Assembly (NCBI RefSeq): GCF_019703515.2 | Contig: NC_059358.1 | Coordinates: 47,006,594 to 47,070,593, forward strand | Source of the DNA: Myxocyprinus asiaticus | Taxonomy: Eukaryota; Chordata; Actinopteri; Cypriniformes; Catostomidae | Length of the DNA: 64,000 bases | Reading direction: 5' to 3' | In this document: positions 35,067-45,075 of the stretch, in pieces | Position numbering within the stretch: position 1 is the first letter of the stretch | Layout of the letters: each line of letters opens with the position of its first letter | Notes under the pieces: generated by a model | The model's input: only the letters and a program-made list of their open reading frames with translations | Told to the model about the DNA's origin: nothing | Databases searched by the model: none | Program-made: the position numbers and the translations under genes

Positions 35067-35545
35067 GAACAGTATTTCTCAATCCTTTCCTGGTGTACCA
35101 TTAACGCTATACATTTTTGTAGTCTCCCTTATTTTACACACCCAATTCAGATCATGGAGCACTTAACATATTTTGGCTGAACTGTGTTACGTGAACTGGC
35201 GGTGTGTGGTGGGCAGACTACTGTGTGCCTCATAGCCAGCACACCAGGTCAACACGTAACCTCCCCCAACATAGTTTGGGGACAAGTCGACTACCCAAAG
35301 ATAGAGACAGGCTAACCCAGTCGTGGCCTCTTTTCCCCTTCTTTTTTTTCCACTCCCTAAAAAAGAAGGGGGATTATCCAACTGGGCCGCCAGGTCTAGT
35401 CGGGGGGTCTCCCTCCCAAGGGGAAGACACCGCGGAGACCACACCTCGCCCAAAGAGAGGGGGGGATATTTACTGGACACACCTGATTCTACTGATTAGC
35501 TAATTAGTATTGTTAGTTGTACTCCAGGAAAGGACTGAGATACAC
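35067..35545. repeat. MITE-like palindromic repeat split by a DIRS fragment
   Basis: The left part has ACAGTATTTCTCAATCCTTTCCTGG and the right part its inverse, CCAGGAAAGGACTGAGATAC (35524-35543), as the two ends of a short inverted-repeat element. The DIRS fragment 35172-35478 lies between. Confidence 0.55.
35172..35478 (-). mobile_element. DIRS 3' non-coding fragment
   Basis: About 300 bp, the inverse complement of 40660-40965 in DIRS copy B (for example GTTTGGGGACAAGTCGACTA and CACCGCGGAGACCACACCTC). It contains no coding sequence and neither terminus. Confidence 0.85.
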
Positions 35546-37123
35546 GGGATTAGAAGATGTGGCTCGAGGTGTCAAGCAATTCTAAAATGTCAAGTACACA
35601 TTTTGCAGTGAATATTAAATACAAATACAAATATTAAACTAAATGAGAAAAACACCGTAAATCTCTATCAGAAAGTTTTACGATACACTCAAGGTTTATT
35701 TTGTGTTTACATATTTTTGTGGAGGACATAATTAATTAGTTAAATTACATGTGCAGAATTAGTGAAATGCAGTGGATTAAATTGCAAGATCGAGCCTTTA
35801 TATATTTCTAGATGTTTTTTTTTTATTTTTTATTTTTTATTTATCCTCCGTGTGCAGGAATATTCTGAATAGATTTACACTCTATGAAATATTTAAACCT
35901 CTATGCTGCATTTAAACATTTTTGGAATAAAGGATTAACCAGATAATAACCTTAATGTGGATATAAATGTGGTCAATTTACAGTCGAGCTCCACTATAAA
36001 ATCATCACTTCTTTGGTCAGGAATTAAACATCAGGTTGGTTTATAAATCCTTACGTGTGAATTGTGTGAAACATTTGTCCTTAATGTGATCAGACATTTC
36101 AAACAGACATTTCAAGAAGTGAAAAATGTGTATGATATAGTTAATACTCTTTACAATCTTAGATTTCTAAGACACACACAATTAATGGAGACAGCAAATG
36201 GAGTTGAGAATGCTGCCATCTGTTCTGAACTTAAAATCACCATGCGCATTTTCATTCATAAGGTTTACACAGTGGTAATACTGGCTTCACAGACTCATCA
36301 TTGCTTTATAATTTTCTATGTGTTTATTTAAAATATCGCCTTATGCCTATGCACATTGCATTGTAAAACCAGATAAGTTAATTAACAGAAAAACATTTTG
36401 GAAACTGATTACATCAAAAATTTTAAGTGATACCAACTAAAGGTAAAGAAACATTCTTTATTAATTAGTATTTACAAGGTCATTTTAAGTTATACTAACT
36501 CAATTTTTAAGTTAAAGAAACTTTAATAAATAGCTTTTACTAGGTAATTTTAAGTTTCAGTACCTTAAATGTAATAAGTTAAATTAAACATTCTCGATTA
36601 AGTAATTTTTACTAGTTATTTTTGGAATAACAGTACAAATAAAAACCAAGTGCTGATAACTTAAACATTTCTATTACATTTATCATAAAATATTTAATTT
36701 CTCAGTAACAAATTGTTAACAAAGTATTTAGATTCAACGAAGATATAATTACAAACTCCCCTATAATTGAAAACTTTAATTTCAACTCAAAATTGTATGA
36801 TAGTGTCCTTAAATGTTTTTTTTTTGGAAACTGATTACAAAAATATATATTAAGTAACTTTAACTCAAAATGGCTAACTATACACATTTTAAAATTCAAA
36901 AAACAGGTTAACACAGACAATTTAAATGCAAGTTACTCTTAAGTAACCATAAAACATTGACCAAACATCAGCTATAAAAACTGTTTGGCAAATGCAATTA
37001 CATTCTGCTAAAACAGTGCAAGGGCCTTGAGAAATGGCCTGAGCTAACAGAAGTTGACAATATGGATAAATCCTCTGTTACAATACAAAACGTTTCATGA
37101 TAATATTGAAATATCATGACAGT
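35546..37123. other. AT-rich region with AAGTTA-type short repeats
   Basis: Around 36390-36900 motifs like TTTTAAGTTATACTAACTC and AAGTTAAAGAAACTTT recur, with TTTTGGAAACTGATTACA at 36396 and 36825. They look like a decayed non-autonomous element. No coding frame supported. Confidence 0.35.
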
Positions 37124-37128
37124 CTTTG

Positions 37129-37305
37129 TTCCCTATCTGTCACTCACTTGACGTTGTGTCGATGTAGTGACACTAGGGGTCACTCTTGGGAGCCTGAGAC
37201 ACCTCTAGTCTTTGATAAAAGGCCAATGAAAACTGGAGAGTGGTATTTGCATGCCACTTCCCCGGACATACGGGTATAAAAGGAGCTGGTATGCAACCAC
37301 TCATT
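37129..37305 (+). repeat. DIRS copy B left inverted terminal repeat with TATA box
   Basis: Pairs with 41165-41340. Contains GGTATAAAAGGAGC (TATAAAA at about 37275-37281), a probable promoter for the element's transcript. Confidence 0.85.
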
Positions 37306-37528
37306 CAGATTATCTCTTTGGAGCCGAACGGTCATGCTCACTGAGCTGAATTCCCACGACTGTTCATTCACCTCTGCTGGATCTGACGGCACATTTCAGT
37401 GGCTTCTCCCTCCTCTGCACTGGTGCAATGCAGAGAATGCCCCTGGGCGCTTCGGCAGAAATAAGAGTATATTTCTCTAAAAGAGCAGCACACACGGAAC
37501 GTCTTTTTAAAGACGCATCTTTTTAAAG

Positions 37529-38670
37529 ATGCCTTTTCGATGTGTGTTATTCCTGGTTATGCTCGTTATCTCTCGCCTTCTGACGGTCACAATTGCTGTC
37601 TTTCGTGTCTGGGCACTACTCACGCAGAGACAGCGTTCGTGGATGGTCATGTTCTCATTGCGAGGACATGTCCATGGCAAAGATGCAGTCGCGGCTCGCC
37701 TTCGCTAGAAAGCAAGCCACCCCAGAGGCTCCCCGCCTCAGTCCTTTTACCCACGGGTATGAGGCCAGCACGGCTAGCACTGGGGGCGATTTGGGGACCC
37801 CAATGGGACTGCCTCCACCGGGTATCCCCCCGTGGACCTCCCATTCCCCAGCACGCTCGTCTGCCCCAATCGGGCTTCTGGATGAGTCCGCCGACTCGTC
37901 TCACAGTGAGTTCGACCTCTTATTCGGAGCCCGCGAAAGTGATGAGCTCTAGAGCGCAGCATCAGAGGACGTGGAAGCCTCAGCTGGGCTCCTCCCTTCG
38001 GGGATGATTGCCCAGTCACAGGCTGACGCGGAGATGATGACATGCTTTCCCGGGCAGCCGCGAGTGTCGGCTAGAGTGGAACCCTCTGCTCTTCCCTGAA
38101 CCCTCGCAGCTCGATGATTGGTTCCTGGGCTCGCGGCACCGCTCAAAGCCACGCCCCACCCCGTTCCTTTGTTCCCGGAAGTGCATGAAGAACGGACAAG
38201 GTCGTGGGAGGCACTTTTTACTGCCCAGTTCCGATCTTGTCAGCTTCCCCACCCTCACTACTCTCGATGGTGGGGCGGCCAAACGCTATTCGGCAATCCC
38301 CTGGTGGATATAGGTGCTCGCGATGCACCTATGCCCACAGAGCGCCGCCACCTGGCGCGGGTGCCCAAAGCCCCCATCCAAGGCCTGTAGGTTTACGTCG
38401 TCTCTGACGGTCAAGGCCTACGGTGCTGCTGGACAAGACACCTCCACCCTGCACACCATGGCTCTCCTGCAAGTCTGCCAAGGCGCTAAAGGAACTGCAC
38501 AAGGGTAGTTCCGCCCCAGGATTGATGCAGGAACTGCGCTCGGCGACCGACCTTGAGCGCCCAGCTGTGGCACAAATCTGCCCCCGATGTGACAGTCTCC
38601 ACAGGTCACAAGGAAAGGCCGCTTCCTCCCCCATCCCAGGCTGTTCCGGGGGTGGTCACAAGGAGCCAGG
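37529..38670 (+). pseudogene. DIRS copy B gag-like region
   Basis: From about 37540, GHNCCLSCLGTTHAETAFVDG has a Cys pair. After a one-base shift near 37640, the frame 37593-37952 reads SCSHCEDMSMAKMQSRLAFA with a second Cys pair plus His, a zinc-binding look typical for DIRS gag. Downstream the 38000-38670 region matches copy A gag but is frame-broken. Likely nucleic-acid-binding capsid protein when intact. Confidence 0.6.
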
Positions 38671-38699
38671 TAAGTGCTTCGATGTCCTGAGACTCAGCA

Positions 38700-39270
38700 C
38701 GGCCGTTCGCCGGGCTTCCTGGGCGTCCTCCTACGGAAGGGTGTGATAGAACCTGTCCCTCCAGCCGAGATGAAGAAAGGGTTTTACAGACCCTACTTCA
38801 TTGTACCGAAAAAAGGTGGTGGGTTGCGGCCAATCTTGGACCTGCGAGTACTGAACCGGGCTTTACACAGACTCTCGTTCAAGATGCTGACGCAAAAACA
38901 CATTCTGGCGAGCGTCCGGCATCAAGATTGGTTCGCACCGGTAGACCTGAAGGACGTGTACTTCCACGTCTCGATCCTTCCTTGACACAGACCCTTCCTG
39001 CGGTTTGCATTCGAGGGTCAGGCAAATCAGTACAAAGTCCTCCCTTTCGGCCTGTCCCTGTCTCCTTGCACCTTCACGAAGGTCGCAGAGGCAGCCCTTG
39101 CCCCACTAAGGGAGGTGGGCATTCGCATTCTCAACTATCTCAATGACTGGCTAATCTTAGCTCTCTATCGGGACATGTTGTGTGCACACAGGGACTTGGT
39201 GCTCTCACACCTCAGCCGACTAGGGCTTCGGGTCAACCGGGAAAATAGCAAGCTCCTCCCGGTTCAGAGC
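38700..39270 (+). pseudogene. DIRS copy B reverse transcriptase (partial)
   Basis: FIVPKKGGGLRPILDLR near 38800, DLKDVYFHVSILP then in-frame TGA at 38983-38985, then a frame change, and NYLNDWLILA near 39135 where the catalytic Y-x-D-D reads YLND. RT is cut after LLPVQSIS, where it is joined to the YR sequence at about 39272. Confidence 0.85.
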
Positions 39271-40266
39271 ATCTCTGTGGTGGTAGACATGATCACTCAG
39301 GCTAGGGCCCCCTCTATGAGGCGCCTGTATGCCTTTAAGTGGCGTCTGTTTGCTAAATGGTGTTCTTCCCGACGGGAAGACCCCCAGAGATGTGCAGTCA
39401 TAGCAGTGCTTTTCTTCCTGCAGGAAAGGTTGGAAGGGAGACTGTCCCCTTCCACCTTGAAGGTGTACGTTGCCGCCATAGCAGCACTCCATGACGCAGT
39501 CAACGGAAAGTCCTTAGGGAAGCGCGACCTGATCATCAGGTTCCTAAGAGGTGTCAGGAGGCTGAATCCCCCCAGACCGTGTCTCATTCCCTCATCAGTC
39601 CTCTCTGTAGTTCTTCAGGGTCTACAGAGAGCCCCCTTTGAGCCTTTGCAGTCAGCCGAGCTTAAGGCACTCTCCTTGAAGCCTGCCCTCCTGACTGCGC
39701 TCACTTTCCTCAAGAGGGTAGGAGACCTGCAAGCGTTCTCTGTCAGCAAAACGTGCCTGGAGTTCGGTCCGGGCTACTCTCACGTGATCCTGAGACCCCG
39801 ACCGGGCTATGTTCCGAAGGTTCCCATGACCCCTTTTAGGGATCAGATGGTGAACCTGCAAGCACTGCCTCAGGAGGAGGAAGACCCAGCCCTGTCGTTG
39901 CTGTGTCCGGTGCACGCTTTACGCATCTATTGGGATCACACGCAGAGCTTTAGGATCTCTGAGCAGCTCTTTGTCTGCTCTGGTGCACAGTGGAAAGGAA
40001 GCGCTGTCTCCAAGCAGAGGATCACCCACTGGCTCATTGACGCCATAACTATGGCATATCACGCCCAGGACATGCCGCCCAAGGTAGGGCTACAAGCCCA
40101 TTCTTCCAGGGGTGTAGCGGCCTCCTGGGCCCTGGCCAGGGGTGCCTCTCCAACAGACATTTGCAGAGCAGCAGGCTGGGCAACACCCAACACCTTTGCA
40201 AGGTTCTACAACCTCCGGGAGGAACCGGTTTTGTCCCAGGTAGTGGCACGCAATACAAGTGGATAA
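39115..40266 (+). CDS. DIRS copy B RT-remnant / tyrosine recombinase fused frame
   Basis: A 383-codon open frame (its first codon here is GTG at the end of the RT part, so it is not a proven start). Residues 1-55 are RT remnant (NYLNDWLILA..); from about residue 56 it is tyrosine recombinase: VVVDMITQARAPSMRR, SPSTLKVYVAAIAALHD, box I Arg in LKRVGDLQAFSV, H-x-x-R in AHSSRGVAASWAL, and the nucleophile Tyr in ARFYNLREEP near the C-terminus. All recognisable catalytic positions are present. The frame is open to 40266. It arose by a deletion that fused RT to YR in frame and removed RNase H. It could still provide recombinase if expressed; that is inference. Confidence 0.7.
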   Translation: MGIRILNYLNDWLILALYRDMLCAHRDLVLSHLSRLGLRVNRENSKLLPVQSISVVVDMITQARAPSMRRLYAFKWRLFAKWCSSRREDPQRCAVIAVLFFLQERLEGRLSPSTLKVYVAAIAALHDAVNGKSLGKRDLIIRFLRGVRRLNPPRPCLIPSSVLSVVLQGLQRAPFEPLQSAELKALSLKPALLTALTFLKRVGDLQAFSVSKTCLEFGPGYSHVILRPRPGYVPKVPMTPFRDQMVNLQALPQEEEDPALSLLCPVHALRIYWDHTQSFRISEQLFVCSGAQWKGSAVSKQRITHWLIDAITMAYHAQDMPPKVGLQAHSSRGVAASWALARGASPTDICRAAGWATPNTFARFYNLREEPVLSQVVARNTSG

Positions 40267-40319
40267 GCCCGGGATAGTCAACAGGGTGTATCGCTTGCAC
40301 ATAGCGCCTTCCACCTCCT

Positions 40320-40964
40320 TTAGAGCTGAAGACGCGCGCCATTAATTCCCAGCAGTGTTCACAAACTTTGTTCCCTGGTTGACTTCCTCCGAGCCCTGTG
40401 AGACTCACTGCCGGCCCAGTACACGTGCTAACTAAGAGTCCTGTTCTGGGGTAGGTGCTCCACATGTGGCGGTTCTCTGTAAGGCTAACCCCATGCGATA
40501 TATATCTTCCGCTAGTTCGTTTCTCTGTTGGCAAACTGCATCTTCCTAGGGCAGAGCCCCTCTGCCCCAGTCTCCATGTTTGTAGTAACTCCTTCCCCGT
40601 TGGGTAGGATCTACCTTGAAGACTCTACACATGGTCGGAAAGACCATGTGACATATTTTTCCACTTAAATATCCCCCCCTCTCTTTGGGCGAGGTGTGGT
40701 CTCCGCGGTGTCTTCCCCTTGGGAGGGACACCCCCCGACTAGACCTGGTGGCCCAGTTGGATAATCCCCCTTCTTTTTTAGGGAGTGGAAAAAAAGAAGG
40801 GGAAAAGAGGCCACGACTGGGTTAGCCTGTCTCTATCTTTGGGTAGTCGACTTGTCCCCAAACTATGTTGGGGAGGTTACGTGTTGACCTGGTGTGCTGG
40901 CTATGAGGCACACAGTGGTCTGCCCACCACACACCGCCAGTTCACGTAACACAGTTCAGCCAAT
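40320..40964 (+). other. DIRS copy B 3' non-coding region
   Basis: Matches 3342-3760 (inverse) in copy A and 35172-35478 (inverse). Includes CCTTCTTTTTTAGGGAGTGG and its near-inverse neighbour AAAAAAGAAGGGG, which can form a hairpin. Confidence 0.6.
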
Positions 40965-41100
40965 TGTGACGTTTCGTATAGGGACTCCTTGTGGCACTAC
41001 ATCGACACAACGTCGAGTGAGTGACAGATAGGGAACGTTATGGTCACTTGTGTAACCCCCCTGATGGAGGGAACAAGATATTGTGTCCCTCCTGCCACAA
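40965..41100 (+). repeat. DIRS copy B internal complementary region
   Basis: Contains the inverse complement of the extreme left end (GTTCCCTATCTGTCACTC) and of the right end (GTTACACAAGT), juxtaposed as GATAGGGAACGTTATGGTCA. It is the template for joining the two ends. Confidence 0.8.
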
Positions 41101-41164
41101 CGCTGAACTACCCGCTGAAATGGCCGGGCCTTATATCGGCTCCTCAGCATAAAACCTGAATGTG

Positions 41165-41340
41165 TGGTTGCATACCAGCTCCTTTTATACCCGTATGTCC
41201 AGGGAAGTGGCATGCAAATACCACTCGCCAATTTTCATTGGCCTTTTTTCAAAGACCAGAGGTGTCTCGGGCTCCCAAGAGTGACCCCTAGTGTCACTAC
41301 ATCGACACAACGTCTCGTTCCCTCTATACGGGAACGGAGG
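41165..41340 (-). repeat. DIRS copy B right inverted terminal repeat
   Basis: Inverse complement of 37129-37305 with a handful of mismatches; GTGGTTGCATACCAGCTCC starts it. Confidence 0.85.
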
Positions 41341-41356
41341 TTACACAAGTAACCAT

Positions 41357-42185
41357 GATGTTTTTAATGCCTCATTTGGCACTTACTGATGTCAAAAATA
41401 AAAAAAAATATTAAAAAAAATAAAAAATTATTAAAACAAACGAAAAAATCCAATACAGCCATAAACCGTTTTGCTCACTGATTTACCACCTTGCACATAA
41501 TAGTGTAATAAATACAAAGATATTAAGGCATCTTCCTGAGTGTAAGCATTATGGCAAAATATCTGGATTTTGCCCAGCCCTAATCACTTCCATAAAGTAG
41601 GAACACTCTTCCAAACTTCATGTCTAAAGGTAACATTAGAAATATAAGGAACAGTTTTTCAAAAATAGTGCAAGGGCCTAAGGAATTATTTAAACTGTCA
41701 CTTCTATGAGTGGATGAACACATGGTATATGTCACATATACCTTGATAGTAATTTTTATGTAGAAAATCAATTGAGAAACTGTTGAGAAATAACCAGGCA
41801 GAAAAGTCTTGATTGGTTAATTCAGCAAATTAAATACCTTACAAAGTCAAGGTATCATATTGATACTTAAACTGTGTAAAAATACAATATTGCCATAACA
41901 GTTCCGCTCAACGATTTACCACACTGCCCATAATGACCTTATTAACATACAGATAAAGATGTGTCTGTCATACTGTTTGACACATCCATACAGTGCAAAC
42001 ATGCCATCATTCAACTTAAAGTTAGAATGTGTTACTGTTCAAGTTGAACAATAATTCTTTCAAAACACATCTGTAAGATGTTTAAAAACAACAACAAAAA
42101 ACTCCTTTCCTTGCTTTATCATGTGCTCCAAAAGTGAGAAAAGTGCAAGTGCAAATGAAAAGTCTTCATGGAGCAACTTTGTAAA
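41357..42185. other. Unassigned stretch with an internal imperfect duplication
   Basis: AATCCAATACAGCCATAAACC..GATTTACCACCTTGCACATAATAG at 41450-41508 is echoed by AATATTGCCATAACAG..GATTTACCACACTGCCCATAATG at 41885-41936. AGTGCAAGGGCC occurs at 37014 and at 41668. A TTTTGCCCAGCCCTAA motif at 41569 resembles a hAT-type end. No coding frame. Confidence 0.4.
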
Positions 42186-42189
42186 CTTT

Positions 42190-42340
42190 GTTCATACACT
42201 GTGATTACTCCACTGCCAAAAGGTAAGTACAACCGCAATCTTCTCTGGGCAGAAGTACATGGAGTCTGTTGAATTGCCACCAATTGAGAGGAGCCCAAGT
42301 GGTATGTCATTGATGTCTGGTTCATCAGACTGCGTCACCT
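42190..42340 (-). pseudogene. Downstream exon of the tnp2/PB1-type gene at 58998-61070
   Basis: On the minus strand a consensus-like acceptor (TTCTTGTCTTCAG) ends at 42341. The exon then reads VTQSDEPDINDIPLGLLSIG and continues to STDSMYFCPEKIAVVL. I recognise this as the continuation of the exon that ends ..FLKTWD at 58998, and both boundaries are phase 0. After IAVVL the reading turns unlike the family and stops, so the exon end or a frameshift lies near 42190. The L2 tail (42350-42553) begins about 10 bp upstream of the acceptor and supplies part of its pyrimidine tract. Confidence 0.55.
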
Positions 42341-42349
42341 GAAGACAAG

Positions 42350-42553
42350 AATCAGAATGAGCTTTATTGCCAAGTATGCTTACACATACAAGGAATTTGT
42401 CTTGGTGACAGGAGGTTCCATTTCACAACAATACAAAACAGCAACAAGACTTTTAAAAAATAATTAAAAAAATGAACAAAAATAAATAAAAGAAAGAAAA
42501 AAAATATTGAAAAGAAAATAAGTATATATAGAATACACAATAGACAATATATA
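42350..42553 (-). mobile_element. L2-type LINE 3' tail
   Basis: Inverse of the L2 tail at 24047-24211: AGAATGAGCTTTATTGCCAAG, CTTACACATACAAGGAATTTG and AGTATATATAGAATACACAATAG. It ends at a Tc1 exactly where the L2 at 20140-24215 does. Confidence 0.9.
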
Positions 42554-43137
42554 CATTTGTGCTCAAAAGTTTGCATACCCTGGCAGAAATTGTGACATTT
42601 TGGCATTGATTTTGAAAATATGGCTGATCATGCAAAAAAAAAAAAAAAAAAAAAAAACGGTCTTTTATTTAAGGATAGTGATCATATGATGCCATTTATC
42701 ATCACATAGTTGTTTGGCTTCTTTTTAAATCATAATGATAATAGAAATCACCCAAATGGCCCTGATCAAAGTTTACATACCCTTGAATGTTTGGCCTTGT
42801 TACAGACACACAAGGTGACACATACAAGTTTAAATGGCAATTAAAGGTTAATTTCCCACACCTGTGGCTTTTTAAATTGCAATTAGTGCCTGTGTATAAA
42901 TAGTCAATGAGTCTGTTAGCTCTCATGTGGATGCACTGAGCAGGTTAGATACTGAGCCATGGGGAGCAGAAAAGAACTGTCAAAAGACCTGCATAACAAG
43001 GTAATGGAACGATTTCAGAAAGATTTCAGCCACAACTGCCAGAAGAATTGTTCAGAATACAAAGAAAAACCCACAGGTAATCTCAGGAGAAATACATGCT
43101 GCTCTGGAAAAAGACGGTGTGGTTGCACAATACTTGT
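42554..43137 (+). mobile_element. Tc1-type transposon fragment
   Basis: Left ITR TTTGTGCTCAAAAGTTTGCATACCC followed by an A-run (42635-42656) and a damaged transposase start at 42959, MGSRKELSKDLHNKVMERFQ, then a jump past the helix-turn-helix to NCQKN-like codons and AALEKDGVV. Truncated near 43137; no right ITR. Confidence 0.75.
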
Positions 43138-43315
43138 TGACCCCTCTCCAAATATAGTGTAGGGCTTTACTGGTTGTTTAGATCAGTGTTACTATCAGAA
43201 ATAATTGGTAATTATTTCTGTAGTTATTAATCAATATTTAAATTAATCAATTGGATCTAACTCATTAAAACCTCATATGGGACTCCAGTAAATGTAGTGT
43301 GCTACGTTTAGGAGC

Positions 43316-43567
43316 AAGTTTGGTTATTAGCAATAATTAATAATTATCAAAGATAATTATTAATTACAAAAATCAATAGAACATTGATGAGAATCAATGT
43401 TAGCTTTTTTTAATCCTTTAAAATCAACACTTATCAAAGATAATCGTTAATTGTTAACATCGATGAAACATTAATTATAATTAACACTAGCTTATTGATC
43501 ATTCAAATTCAATCAAAGATAATTATCAATTATCAAAAATCAATAGAATATTAATAAGGATTAACAT
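43316..43567 (-). mobile_element. Internal leader of the LTR-like element, copy 2, with short tandem repeats
   Basis: Three related AT-rich units start with ATCAAAGATAAT at about 43357, 43436 and 43515, with AAAATCAATAGAA in the first and third. The last unit is shared with copy 1 (1863-1919). No coding sequence. Confidence 0.45.
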
Positions 43568-43950
43568 TGACGGGGCACCACCCTGAAATCAGGGACTAAT
43601 AACCGAATATTAAAACAGTCTCAATGTTAGATTGTTTTCTTAGGAAAATCGACATCCGAAGAATATCGATTTTCGGGGGAAAAACAATGAATGAAGGTTT
43701 GAATCCGAGCACTGACATCCCGTCAGCATGACACAGGCGTATGCAAAACAAACCAAAACACTTCTCTTTGTAATATAAACAAAGTTTATTTATGCAGTAA
43801 TATCAATTAATAATTAATACAATGCAGTCAATAAACTTCCGACTTACAACTACAAACTAAACAGTGATATGATTAGATATGGAAATCAAAATAATTCTAT
43901 AACACAAGGTGTGTGTGTGACATTGTGTGTGTGTGTGTGTCAGTGTGGTT

Positions 43951-43985
<35 letters not shown>

Positions 43986-45010
43986 TAAGTGACAGCCCAA
44001 AAGCTGATTTCGCGATAGCTGGAGATAAAGCAGCCGTGTTCATCACTCAGAGACGCGGTTTTACGAGCGGGGCTCGTAAAAGTCCCTTGTTATTTGACTC
44101 TTTAATGGATGAACTCAGTTGCTGTCTCACCCGCGATGGCGAAAATGCACAACAGTCCAATTTGGTTGGACCACAATACAGCAAAACAAATTCGTGATAA
44201 TTAATACCCTGAGTATTAATAATGAGCGGACATGGCGATCCGTAAACTGTACAAGCAAAAACCTTGAAACACAAGAATAACACGCTATAATATTCTATCT
44301 CTGCCCAGATGTAACCTCTTACTTGAATCGCATGAGGACACAGGTAGAATGTGTTTTCCTCCGTCCTTTAACTTTGACCCGGTTCCTTGAGGCTCGTGTG
44401 ATGACGAGAGCCGTTTCCTCACGCTGTCGGCGGCCGGTACGGCTGTTGATTCTCGGCGGGCTGGCGGAGAACTCAGAAATGTCGACTTGATTGAAGATGG
44501 AAGAGAAATCTTTAATCTCTTCACTTCTGTAGGCCAACGGATGAAGATGCGAATTGCTCGGCGGTCTCCTTCGGATCTGTTAGAGTGTTCGGTTGAACAC
44601 AAAGTAATCTCAACTCATCCAGCGAGATGGAGATTGTATGGCTACAGTTTCAAGTCGGACATTACTTCCTTATGCCACGAGGTTGCACCGGAGAGCAGCA
44701 AAAAGCTACGTCCGTATTCGGTGAACTAAGTCGCTGGAAGCCACTTCGGAAGCATTTCAGAATTATTTGAAGTCCTGATGATGTCATGTTTGAGGGATGT
44801 TCTGTGGTGTGCCTCATCCAATAGGAGTTGAGAGCTCGATCCTTTAGAGGGCAAGGCTTCATGGATCTGTAGTCTGTTTTGGACTCCCTTTGTTTGATTT
44901 TGGCGCGATTTTTATCAGTAAAATTTACGACTTAGAAGGAGGGGGCTTGAGGAATGTTTTTGACTGTTAGGCCTGCCTTTGTCTTCTATCTGAATACATG
45001 AGGCCCAACA
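43568..45010 (-). repeat. Long LTR-like repeat, copy 2
   Basis: 1443 bp, matches 1920-3341 end to end with indels in the GT/GA repeat area (43909-43982). TG..CA ends on the minus strand; AATAAA near 43790 on that strand. The inner side again carries the leader sequence. Retroviral or LTR-retrotransposon origin is likely; the coding part is absent. Confidence 0.55.
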
Positions 45011-45075
45011 ATAGTGTTTATGGTTGTCACTCCAAATCAAATCAAATCACTTTTATTGTCACACAGCCATATATA

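Larger units (their letters stand above)
37124..41356 (+). mobile_element. DIRS1-type retroelement with complete ends, copy B
   Basis: Inverted terminal repeats of roughly 180 bp are visible: 37129-37305 (with CGTTGTGTCGATGTAGTGAC) and the inverse complement at 41165-41340. An internal complementary region at about 40965-41100 contains CACTACATCGACACAACGTC and GAGTGACAGATAGGGAAC, the complement of the left end, plus CACTTGTGTAAC, the complement of the right end. This is the diagnostic DIRS layout that lets single-stranded DNA close into a circle. No target duplication is expected. The coding region is deleted between RT and YR (RNase H lost). Confidence 0.9.

Noticed and set aside
36062..36331. 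89-codon frame
   Set aside because: No domain, AT-rich codons, no supporting context.
38118..38746. Several plus-strand frames of 60-107 codons
   Set aside because: They are other-frame shadows of the DIRS gag region, recognisable by alignment with copy A.
43316..43567. CRISPR-like or satellite array
   Set aside because: Only three imperfect AT-rich units, no constant spacer length; they belong to the LTR-like element leader.
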